A stretch of 64,000 nt of DNA from a virus. Each line of letters starts with the position of its first letter. Positions within the stretch are counted from its first letter, which is position 1. The position numbers and the translations under genes are program-made. Location: positions 62,001-126,000 of the IMG/VR virus record IMGVR_UViG_3300035704_000002; one strand, given 5' to 3'. The notes below the pieces were generated by a model. It saw only the letters and a list, made by a program, of their open reading frames with translations. It was not told the DNA's origin and ran no database searches. Positions 40,481-47,640 of this stretch are shown here, in pieces.

Positions 40481-42789
40481 GCACCCCCTTTGATCATGCG
40501 CATGCCACGTCGTTCGCGCCCGTCAGCCGCGTCCTTGGCGGCCTGCAAGATCTCCCGCCACTCCAACGGCGTGAACTGACTCGACGCGATCTCGAACAGT
40601 CGCTTGCGACTCTGGCCGCCCTCACCCCGAAGGCGCGGCCGACTGCGGTGCACGTGCAGGTGGTCCAACAGCGCGATCGCGTCCCTGCCACTGCGACCAC
40701 CGGGCTGCGTGGCGACGAAAGCGAGGAACCCAGACTGCTGCACCAGGATCGTCGGCGCCCCACCGACACCCCACTGGGCATGATCGGACAAGAACGGCCG
40801 GCCGGCCGTTACGGCCTCGGTCTCCTCCGTCGTGGCCGGTCGGCTGATCAGATACTCCAACAGCCACTCGTGCATCTGGGTCGTCATGTCGGTACCCGAG
40901 GAGTCCGGCGCCCAGAACGGCACCAACGCGGAGATCAGCATGATCCAGTCGTCCTTGCTGGAGCCGACCGGCTGCGCCGGGATCTTCGCGTCGCGCTCCA
41001 TCGAGCGCCGAAAAGCCTTGGGCGTCTCGAAATCGTCCCGCCGCCACCAGTCCAGATAGAACGGCAAGCCGGGTCGGTAGAGCTTGGGCCGATTGCCGCC
41101 GGGCCAGTCGAAATCCACCGGCAGACGCAACACCAACCGGCCGGTGGCGGCCGGACCACGGTCCCGTTCCTCCAGCCGCCACACCTGCACGCCGCGCTCA
41201 CGATAGGGAGGGGGGGTCAGCAGTACGTCCAGTTCCTGCAAGGTGGCGACCGCGTCATCGTGGCGCTCACCCCACGGGTCCGCCGGGGGCGGCTGCTCCT
41301 CCTGTTCACGTCGCTGGGCCGCGACATGCACCCGGATCGGCACTGGGTCCGGCTGCGGTTCGGGCGCAGGCTCGGCGGCCAGCAGTTCAGTCGTGAAGTC
41401 GGCCAGCGGGTCACTCGGTAGCTCGGGCTCCAGTTCAACGGCGACGCTGGCCGCGCCGTGGCTGGTTGATGTGGCTCGCGCGGTGGGTGGCGCGACCGTC
41501 GGCGTGTCGTCGGAGTTGGTGACCGGCGCGGGAATGGCGACCCGCGCGGCTGCCGCGCGGGCCACGGTATCGGCCAGCGTGTCGCGACGGTGCTGGCTGG
41601 CTACGGTGTCCACCCCGGCGGCGGCAGCGGCGCCGTGAACGTTGGCGATGGTGCGCACCAGGTAGTCGGTGCGCACCATCGGGTCGACCTTGTCCGGCTT
41701 CTGTCCAGTGGACAGACGCCGCGCCATGACCGCTTCGGCCTGCCGCTGCGCGGACACGCCAACGTTGAGCAGCAGTCGCACCAGCGCCGCGTCAAGCCTG
41801 TTCGGGTCGTCGTCCAGGTCGGGACGATCGTTCGCCCAGGTTGCCTCCAGGATCGATCCGGGTGAGAGTTCGAGCAGGTCGGCCAGCCACGTGGGCAAGT
41901 GGGCCGGTGCCGCGCGGGCGGCCTGCCATGCCGCGACCAGATTCACATCCGGCAACGAGGCGGCGACCTCGCCCGCGCGGCCGGTGATCGAGCGCTGCGC
42001 GAACTCGGCCAGCACGTCGTCAGGTGCCAGGTGCTCCCGGATCTGATCGGGTTCATAGCGGGCACCGGGGTCGAAGTGAACCATTTTGACCGGGCGCGGC
42101 GCGACTCCCTTGCAGTTCAGGCTGCCAGGTGCCCGCATGACGCGGTCCAGGTTGAACACCGCGTCCACCGCCCAGGTGCCCAGTCTGCGCGCGTGGTGAC
42201 CCAGCGTGTGCACCAGATCGCGGGACAGGGCGGCCATGGCGGTCTTTTCGGCCACCGGATCGGTGGCGTCGGTGGCCAGCCACGGCTCGACCAGTAGCCA
42301 GTAAGGCTGAAGTCCTCCCCCTGAGTGCAGGATCATGGACGGCGGCAGGCCGATCGCGTCGACAATCTGCATCGCGGACGCCTGATCCGGGGGGTAGTGC
42401 GTGGCCTTGTGGCCCGGACCAGCGATGTCGATATCAGCCCAGAGAGTCGGGATGCCCTGCACGTCGTCTGCCGTCAGGCGCCGTCGGTGGGCCGGTACAA
42501 CCTCACCGTGGCGCGTGTTGTTCGCCTCGACGGCAGCCGTGGGCGCCATGCCCAGGCTGACGTATACGGCGCCGATCTGGTCGGGCTGTCGGCGAACCTC
42601 GGTATGCAGGATGGACGCGAGGGAGCCCGGCTGTGCCGGGCTCCACGTCGTCATCTTCGCGGGCTTGGGTTGTGCCTGGTCAAGCGTCCATACGTAGGTG
42701 GACCACCCGTCCAGCCGGTCATCGCCCGTACCAAACGGTCCGCCGAGAAGTGCCGAGCAGAAGGCGTCGATCTGCTCGGCTCTGTTCAT
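40477..42789 (-). CDS. Archaeo-eukaryotic-type primase (prim-pol) protein
   Basis: 770 residues. Residues ~60-240 are an AEP/RepB-like primase core: catalytic D-x-D in LWADIDIAG (Asp119, Asp121), HSGGGLQPYWLL (155-166) and NLDRVMRAPGSLNCKG (213-228). Residues ~280-480 are helical to low-complexity (Pro/Thr/Ala). Residues ~510-770 form a second folded domain (WRLEERDRGPAATGR ... RPKLYRPGLPFYLDWWRRDD ... FTPLEWREILQAAKDAA) with no visible Walker motif. It would make primers in phage replication. Confidence 0.8.
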   Translation of the reverse strand: MNRAEQIDAFCSALLGGPFGTGDDRLDGWSTYVWTLDQAQPKPAKMTTWSPAQPGSLASILHTEVRRQPDQIGAVYVSLGMAPTAAVEANNTRHGEVVPAHRRRLTADDVQGIPTLWADIDIAGPGHKATHYPPDQASAMQIVDAIGLPPSMILHSGGGLQPYWLLVEPWLATDATDPVAEKTAMAALSRDLVHTLGHHARRLGTWAVDAVFNLDRVMRAPGSLNCKGVAPRPVKMVHFDPGARYEPDQIREHLAPDDVLAEFAQRSITGRAGEVAASLPDVNLVAAWQAARAAPAHLPTWLADLLELSPGSILEATWANDRPDLDDDPNRLDAALVRLLLNVGVSAQRQAEAVMARRLSTGQKPDKVDPMVRTDYLVRTIANVHGAAAAAGVDTVASQHRRDTLADTVARAAAARVAIPAPVTNSDDTPTVAPPTARATSTSHGAASVAVELEPELPSDPLADFTTELLAAEPAPEPQPDPVPIRVHVAAQRREQEEQPPPADPWGERHDDAVATLQELDVLLTPPPYRERGVQVWRLEERDRGPAATGRLVLRLPVDFDWPGGNRPKLYRPGLPFYLDWWRRDDFETPKAFRRSMERDAKIPAQPVGSSKDDWIMLISALVPFWAPDSSGTDMTTQMHEWLLEYLISRPATTEETEAVTAGRPFLSDHAQWGVGGAPTILVQQSGFLAFVATQPGGRSGRDAIALLDHLHVHRSRPRLRGEGGQSRKRLFEIASSQFTPLEWREILQAAKDAADGRERRGMRMIKGGA

Positions 42790-43631
42790 CCGGTCGGACC
42801 GTCACCCACGCTGATGCCACCGTCGCCGGCCGCCTCGGCGGTGCCCGAGTCGGTGAAGTCGGCCACGGCGGCGTCGATCATGGCCTTGATCTCCAGGCCG
42901 TACACCTGGGCGGCGCGCCGTTCGTCGTCGGACAGCGGGCCGACCATGCGTAGCTCGACCTGGTTGTACGTCTGGTTGTTGCTCGACTTCGCCTTGACTA
43001 GGCCCAGGCCGGTCTCCACCGCGAAGTAGGGCAACTGGTCTTCGGACAGGTCCATGGCGTAGCTCACGACCTTGCGCACCGAGGTGCGCGGCACCACGAC
43101 CACGACCGGGAACATCGCGCCGTCCGTCGCGAAGAACAGCAGCCGCTGCTCGCGGCATGCCTGGCCTTTCTCGCTCTTGGGGTCACTGCCCCGTTGGGCC
43201 ATGGGGCAGTTGCGGCACAGCCCCGTCGGGTTGAGGTGACCCAGTTCGCCGCTGGCGTGGTACCGGCCGCCTTCGTCCGGCGTCTTGCCGTCGGAGGAGA
43301 AGCAATCCGGGAAGCTGCCGTCGGGTTCGTTGCTCTCCCAGTAGCTGCGCCGTGCCTTGATCGCGATGACCACGCCGATCAGTTCCTTGACCGCCCGCTG
43401 CGTACCGGCGCGCGTGACCATCCAGGAGTCCAGTTCGCCGGACGGGACCTTGATCCGCTTGAAATCGCGGACCCCCAACTCCTCGTCTCCCAGGTTCTCC
43501 TGGAAAACCTCCATCATTTCCGGGGTCGGCGCGATCGCCGGGAAGCGTTCGGCGAAGGATTCGCGCACGTCCACCATGCCCGAGCCGTCGCGCAGGGCGA
43601 CGCTGGTGGTGGGTTCCGTTTTCGTTGCCAT
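42786..43631 (-). CDS. Phage replication-module protein, possible ssDNA-binding
   Basis: 281 residues from ATG 43631 (GAGGAAAGG 10 bases upstream). Shows the pattern of a widespread phage family: SGELDSWMV, ELIGVVIAIKARRSYWESNE, FPDCFSSDGKTPDE, then CRNCPMAQRGSDPK and ACREQRLLFF with Cys ligands. Members sit beside primase or recombination genes and are often guessed to bind ssDNA. ATGA overlap with the primase gene supports a replication role; biochemical function is not established by sequence. Confidence 0.65.
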   Translation of the reverse strand: MATKTEPTTSVALRDGSGMVDVRESFAERFPAIAPTPEMMEVFQENLGDEELGVRDFKRIKVPSGELDSWMVTRAGTQRAVKELIGVVIAIKARRSYWESNEPDGSFPDCFSSDGKTPDEGGRYHASGELGHLNPTGLCRNCPMAQRGSDPKSEKGQACREQRLLFFATDGAMFPVVVVVPRTSVRKVVSYAMDLSEDQLPYFAVETGLGLVKAKSSNNQTYNQVELRMVGPLSDDERRAAQVYGLEIKAMIDAAVADFTDSGTAEAAGDGGISVGDGPTG

Positions 43632-43662
43632 CAGGGGGATGCCTTTCCTCATGGTGTTCCGT

Positions 43663-43683
43663 CCCTCGGGTCCAGTCCGAGGG
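43663..43683 (-). promoter_or_regulatory. Leader hairpin
   Basis: CCCTCGG (43663-43669) pairs with CCGAGGG (43677-43683), 7-base loop, 32 bases before the ATG at 43631. The surrounding 156-base gap holds no gene and no clear family promoter. Confidence 0.4.
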
Positions 43684-43787
43684 TCCAACCGGCGGCGTTC
43701 GGTGAGACTAGCGCCGCCTCTCGGGGTCGCCGAGCTTCCGACGCGCGGGAGCACCGACGGCCCAAAGATGATCAGCGAGAGGCGTTC

Positions 43788-44645
43788 TCAGAGGCGTCGG
43801 CGCCCACGGTGGGAGACCGCCGCGCGGGCACCGGCCCGCCGCTTGGCCGAGGACTGCGTGGCGCGCACCTGTGGCCGGTTCTTGACCTCCACCAGCTTCG
43901 CCAGCTCGTCCGGGATGCCCAGGTCAGCCTCGATGCGCTCGCGCAACATCGCCTTGAGCGTGTTCCCGTTGTAGCCGTTCGTGACGATGCCCCGATCCAT
44001 GTTCAGCTTCCGCAATGCCCGAATCACGTCGGCCGTCCCGAACTTGGCGCCGTCACCGTCGGCGAGATAGTTCACGTAGTACACCGGCGAGAACGAGAAG
44101 GTCATGCCGTCCAAGGCGGGGGGAGCGTCCAACCCGAGCAGCACCGTGTCCTCCACGATCTGTTCGTTCAGGGCGTCACGCTCGGCCTTGAGCGTCTTCA
44201 GCAGCGCGTCCGCCTCATCCACCTGCCGGTCGACCCACAGCCAACGTCGCTGTGCGTCCGCCAGCGTGGTGACAGCGGCATCGGGTGCCGGCGTGGCAGG
44301 CGCATCCACCGGGGCGGCCGTGTCGATGACCGGCGCGACCGCCTCGGGGAAGTCGGGCACCAGGCCCAGTTCGGCCGGTGCGGAGGCCAGAACGGTGTGC
44401 CACTTGTCGGTGAGCCGGTCGGCGGACAGGCGTGCATGCTGCGTGCCGTCGGACAACAGCAGGATGGCGACGCTGCCGTCCTGGGTCAGGGTGATGGTGC
44501 GCACGATCATCGTGACGTTCTTCGTGCGCCACGATCGACCGCTGGTGTCCAGCCACGTAGCGCTGACCACGGTGCCGTAGGCGGGTAGAGGTTGGCCTTT
44601 CCACAGCAGGTCGACTGCTGCGGCGGCGGTGTCGGGCGTCGACAT
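43788..44645 (-). CDS. Replication-module protein with coiled coil, hypothetical
   Basis: 285 residues from ATG 44645 (GGAGGACCG upstream), led by family promoter 3. N-terminal ~90 residues beta-type; Ala/Pro linker; coiled coil ~150-185 (VDRQVDEADALLKTLKAERD); then ~195-265 with VNYLADGDGAKFG and GYNGNTLKAMLRERI, resembling a phage family found next to SSB or recombinase genes. C-terminus very basic. Function unknown. Confidence 0.65.
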   Translation of the reverse strand: MSTPDTAAAAVDLLWKGQPLPAYGTVVSATWLDTSGRSWRTKNVTMIVRTITLTQDGSVAILLLSDGTQHARLSADRLTDKWHTVLASAPAELGLVPDFPEAVAPVIDTAAPVDAPATPAPDAAVTTLADAQRRWLWVDRQVDEADALLKTLKAERDALNEQIVEDTVLLGLDAPPALDGMTFSFSPVYYVNYLADGDGAKFGTADVIRALRKLNMDRGIVTNGYNGNTLKAMLRERIEADLGIPDELAKLVEVKNRPQVRATQSSAKRRAGARAAVSHRGRRRL

Positions 44646-44673
44646 CGGTCCTCCGGGGGTGAGAGTGATCACG

Positions 44674-44702
44674 AGGCTAGCCGTACCGGGCCGGCTAGTC
44701 AA
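44674..44702 (-). promoter_or_regulatory. Family promoter 3
   Basis: -35 TTGACT (44702-44697), spacer AGCCGGCCCGGTACGGC, -10 TAGCCT (44679-44674). Perfect dyad AGCCG-N8-CGGCT. The -35 overlaps the LD-stop end of the upstream gene. The transcript has a ~30-base leader with a good ribosome site. Confidence 0.8.
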
Positions 44703-44982
44703 GCCATCGGACCAGCAATCCCTCACCCGACTCCGAAAGCTCCACAGTAGACACTCCCTCCTTGTTGGGATTGCCCACCACGAGCGCGCCGGCCTGTCGA
44801 AGACTGGTCAGTGTCCGGAAGTCCCACCCACCCACCGCTTCGCCGGACAGCGACCACTCCGCCGCGCGCGGACGGTAGGTCACGCGCCGCGCGCGCACCG
44901 CCGTCAGGGCGTCCACGCGGGCGTCCGTTCGCTTGCCGATGTTGTTCTCCAGCCTGGTAACCGAGTCATACGGTTCGGTCAT
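44695..44982 (-). CDS. Small protein, hypothetical
   Basis: 95 residues. Winged-helix-like spacing in the second half (FRTLTSLRQAGALVVGNPNK ... VSTVELSESGEGLLVRW) suggests a small DNA-binding wing, but this is weak. Overlaps the gene upstream by 17 bases. Confidence 0.55.
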   Translation of the reverse strand: MTEPYDSVTRLENNIGKRTDARVDALTAVRARRVTYRPRAAEWSLSGEAVGGWDFRTLTSLRQAGALVVGNPNKEGVSTVELSESGEGLLVRWLD

Positions 44983-45328
44983 TGCCTGCCCTCACAATCG
45001 ATTCGAGAATGGCGCCCACACGCGGATAGCTGTATTCGCCCACGCGAATGGTCGTATTCAGTAGATAGATCGACAACACGTCCTGACGCAGCGCGTAGTC
45101 GTCCGTGGTCAACTGCGCCACCGTGAAGCCATCACTGGCCGCGCGTAGATGGGCGGCCAACGCGCGGTACACGCTCTGTAGATCGCCACCGTCGGCCGCG
45201 ATCGACGCCAGGTGATCGAACAGATCGGCCTGCTGACGCACGCCCGACCGCACCGCCTCGACCGAGGTGGCCAGTTCCTCGTCGGTCGGTTCACGCGGCG
45301 GCGGCACGGCCGGCCTACTTCGTTTCAC
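44966..45328 (-). CDS. Small helical protein, hypothetical
   Basis: 120 residues, all-helical (EELATSVEAVRSGVRQQADL ... VYRALAAHLRAASDGF ... RVGAILESIVRAGN). Overlaps the zinc protein gene by 14 bases. No family recognised. Confidence 0.6.
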   Translation of the reverse strand: MKRSRPAVPPPREPTDEELATSVEAVRSGVRQQADLFDHLASIAADGGDLQSVYRALAAHLRAASDGFTVAQLTTDDYALRQDVLSIYLLNTTIRVGEYSYPRVGAILESIVRAGNDRTV

Positions 45329-45536
45329 GTGGAACGCCGCCCTTCGCCCACCGTGGCGCCTGGCCCCCCGCCGGACACTGGGGCACCATCTCGCCCGAGA
45401 AGTCGCGGGTGTACGGCTTGTGCGCGTAGAACGTGCCGGCCGTCGTCAGGCGAATCTTGCGGTGACACTGCCCGCACGGCACCCTCGTTCTGGCTCGCGG
45501 TACCACCGACCCGGCTGGCTGCTGCGTCGCTGTCAT
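45315..45536 (-). CDS. Small zinc-ribbon-like protein
   Basis: 73 residues. CGQCHRKIRLTTAGTFYAHK plus a later QCPAGG supply three Cys and His for a ribbon; the pattern is like small actinophage zinc proteins. ATGA overlap with the membrane protein gene upstream. A same-region alternative frame (45325-45546) lacks this pattern. Confidence 0.6.
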   Translation of the reverse strand: MTATQQPAGSVVPRARTRVPCGQCHRKIRLTTAGTFYAHKPYTRDFSGEMVPQCPAGGQAPRWAKGGVPRETK

Positions 45537-46024
45537 GCCGGGTCATCCGACGCGGTGTAGTCCAGCCGCATACCGGGGAGCAGTGTGCCGTCCTTGTGCA
45601 GCGCGGCCGTGATACGAGCCGCCATGGCCTCGTGTGTCGGCACCATGATGTGGTCGATGTAGGAGCGCTCCACCTGTTGCAGCGTCACCCCTGGCGTCGC
45701 CACCATCGCCTCGTCCACGTCGAACATATCGGCGATGTCCTCCATCACGATCGTCGGATCGCCGCTGTTCCAGCCGTCACGCCGGTGCGCCAGGCGCAGC
45801 TTGAAACCGTGGCGAGCCAGCCGGACCGCGACCGCCGCACTGATCAGGGTGACCAACACGAGCGCGTGGCTCGTGGTGACCAGACCCGGCCTGGTATCGG
45901 TCGCGACCGTGGCGAACAGCAGAACGAGGGTGGCCAACGCGGCACGCACGGTCCACTGCTGCGCGTACAGCTCCGGATCGGCCGCGACACGGCGGCGTTG
46001 CCGGCGACGCTGACGTCGGTTCAT
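45533..46024 (-). CDS. Membrane protein with two helices and cytosolic domain
   Basis: 163 residues. Very basic start (MNRRQRRRQRRR), two hydrophobic segments (~24-42 and ~52-70), then a soluble domain (~75-155; DPTIVMEDIADMFDVDEAM). Positive-inside rule places both ends in the cytoplasm. Linked by overlapping starts and stops to its neighbours. Function unknown. Confidence 0.65.
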   Translation of the reverse strand: MNRRQRRRQRRRVAADPELYAQQWTVRAALATLVLLFATVATDTRPGLVTTSHALVLVTLISAAVAVRLARHGFKLRLAHRRDGWNSGDPTIVMEDIADMFDVDEAMVATPGVTLQQVERSYIDHIMVPTHEAMAARITAALHKDGTLLPGMRLDYTASDDPA

Positions 46025-46389
46025 ACCCTCTCCTGCTGTTGCTCGGGTGGTTCGGCGTGCTCGACCAGTGCGGTGATGATGCGATCCCGCACCTGCTCCG
46101 GCACGCTGGGGTCCTTGCTCAGCACGGTGAGCAGGCGGGCCAGCACCGTCCAGTGCGACCGCGCCTCGGCGGCGTCCAGGCCAAGGGTGACGCGCCGCTT
46201 GTGTTCCAGCGTGAGCGCGGCGCTGACCTCGCCGAACAACCGCGTGAGGTAGCTCACGATCACCTCGCGGTAGCCGGCCGGGCCGGACCGCGTAACGATC
46301 TTCTCGACCAGTGAACCGGCCTCCTGGGAGATCAGTCGATCAGGGCTGCGACCTCCCCGTAACTCGCGAACGATCAACTCGGTAGACAC
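46021..46389 (-). CDS. Helical protein, hypothetical
   Basis: 122 residues from GTG 46389, chosen for the GGAGG eight bases upstream. All-helical (YREVIVSYLTRLFGEVSAAL ... TVLARLLTVLSKDPSVPEQV), Gln/Glu-rich end. First gene after family promoter 4. No family recognised. Confidence 0.6.
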   Translation of the reverse strand: MSTELIVRELRGGRSPDRLISQEAGSLVEKIVTRSGPAGYREVIVSYLTRLFGEVSAALTLEHKRRVTLGLDAAEARSHWTVLARLLTVLSKDPSVPEQVRDRIITALVEHAEPPEQQQERV

Positions 46390-46429
46390 GGCAACCTCCA
46401 ACGCGGGGACAGGGCGGGAAATGGTCGCA

Positions 46430-46458
46430 AGCCTAGCCGAGTAAGATCGGCGAGACAA
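46430..46458 (-). promoter_or_regulatory. Family promoter 4
   Basis: -35 TTGTCT (46458-46453), spacer CGCCGATCTTACTCGGC, -10 TAGGCT (46435-46430). Dyad GCCGA...TCGGC. A ~40-base leader runs to GTG 46389. Confidence 0.8.
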
Positions 46459-46554
46459 GGTGCCTCTTGCCTGAACTGGTCTTCACACCCACTATCGGTA
46501 GTCGTGATCCAACCGGTTGAGGGATGCCAGACCGGACAGACCACGCACCAGGTG

Positions 46555-47475
46555 TCACTCGGGGTTATCTCCGGCCCGGCTGGGCGTCGTCGGGTCGGAG
46601 CCCGTGGCCACCATGGCGTCCACCAGTGATCGAGGCCGCATCGGCCACTGCGCCGCACTGACCATCAAATCCCGCGACCGCTCCCGCGTCTGCTCACAGG
46701 TCGCCGCCACCAGCGCGTCGTCAGGCTCCCGTGTGATCTCCAATCGATTCAACTTCGCCCGAACAAACGCGACGTTGCCGCTACTCCACGCGCGTTGCAT
46801 CTTCGTGGCCTCACCGTCCAACCAGCCACCCATGTTCTCGCACCATGTGCGGTGCCAACGAATCTGGCGTTGATGCAGCTTGGCCAGATTGATGTAGCCG
46901 ACGGAACCCGCATACGTCGCGGCCAGCTTGTAGGCCAGCCGCATCGTGGCCAGTGTGTCAGCGACCGCGTCATGCGCGTCCTCGCCCAGCGGCACGCCGT
47001 AGTGCTGGCACATCTGGGTGAGCTTGCGGCCACCCTTGCGCCACCGATCGTTGGCCCGGTCGATCACCAGCGGGTCGACCAGGTAGCGGCCGGTGAAGTC
47101 GATACCGGCGGTCGCGCCGAAGTGTCGCGCCAGTTCGCGGTCAGCCATCGTCAGGTCGTAGGAGCCGTTGAACGCGACGATCGGACACTGCGGTGTCCAG
47201 AGACGTTGCATCAGCTCGCGCGCCTGCGCCCAGACCTTCTCGGGCGGCTCGCCATGGTCACGCGCGTAGTCGGTGGTGATGCCGTGCACGGCGGTGGCGG
47301 TCTCGGGGATCTCGATCCCCGGATTGATCAGGAAGTGGTATCGGGTCGGTTCGCGGCCGGGTTCCCGATGGATCAGGGCCAACGTAACGGCTCGATCGGA
47401 CTCCGGATCGACACCCGTGGTTTCCAGGTCGAATCCCAGTAGCGGGCCATCGGCCCAACTTGAGCGTTGTCGCAT
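46555..47475 (-). CDS. DEDDh 3'-5' exonuclease (DnaQ/RNase T family)
   Basis: 306 residues from ATG 47475. Exo I GFDLETTGVD (14-23; Asp16, Glu18), Exo II VAFNGSYDL (~100-108), Exo III GEDAHDAVADTLATM (~163-177) give the full DEDDh set. A ~110-residue C-terminal extension (HQRQIRWHRTWCENMGGW ...) is specific to this phage group. TATTGT lies 7 bp before the ATG, so the mRNA may be leaderless; a longer GTG start at 47598 would put a 14-bp hairpin in the coding region and is less likely. A proofreading or DNA-processing role is likely. Confidence 0.88.
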   Translation of the reverse strand: MRQRSSWADGPLLGFDLETTGVDPESDRAVTLALIHREPGREPTRYHFLINPGIEIPETATAVHGITTDYARDHGEPPEKVWAQARELMQRLWTPQCPIVAFNGSYDLTMADRELARHFGATAGIDFTGRYLVDPLVIDRANDRWRKGGRKLTQMCQHYGVPLGEDAHDAVADTLATMRLAYKLAATYAGSVGYINLAKLHQRQIRWHRTWCENMGGWLDGEATKMQRAWSSGNVAFVRAKLNRLEITREPDDALVAATCEQTRERSRDLMVSAAQWPMRPRSLVDAMVATGSDPTTPSRAGDNPE

Positions 47476-47508
47476 GCGGCGGACAATACCAAGTCTCACC
47501 GACACAAC

Positions 47509-47545
47509 GCGGCGTGCCGAGCCGGGGGGTCGCTCGGCACGCCGC
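47509..47545 (-). terminator. Perfect 14-bp hairpin between helicase and exonuclease genes
   Basis: GCGGCGTGCCGAGC (47509-47522) and its exact complement (47532-47545), 9-base loop. It lies downstream of family promoter 5 and upstream of the exonuclease ATG, so it may act as a terminator for the helicase transcript or an attenuator for the exonuclease gene. No U-tract. Confidence 0.65.
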
Positions 47546-47607
47546 ATCGATTTCCCTGCATCCCCACGCAATCGGGTCGGAAGGCCGCCCCGGATCACTG
47601 AGAAGGG

Positions 47608-47636
47608 ACAGTAGCCGATCTAGAGCGGCTTGTCTA
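47608..47636 (-). promoter_or_regulatory. Family promoter 5
   Basis: -35 TAGACA (47636-47631), spacer AGCCGCTCTAGATCGGC, -10 TACTGT (47613-47608). Perfect dyad AGCCG-N8-CGGCT (the T is the first base of the -10). Starts right at the stop of the helicase gene. Confidence 0.75.
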
Positions 47637-47640
47637 ACAC

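Noticed and set aside
46374-46658. 94-codon open frame on the - strand across promoter 4
   Set aside because: Trp/Arg/Pro-rich composition, overlaps the exonuclease end and the promoter; looks like a shadow.
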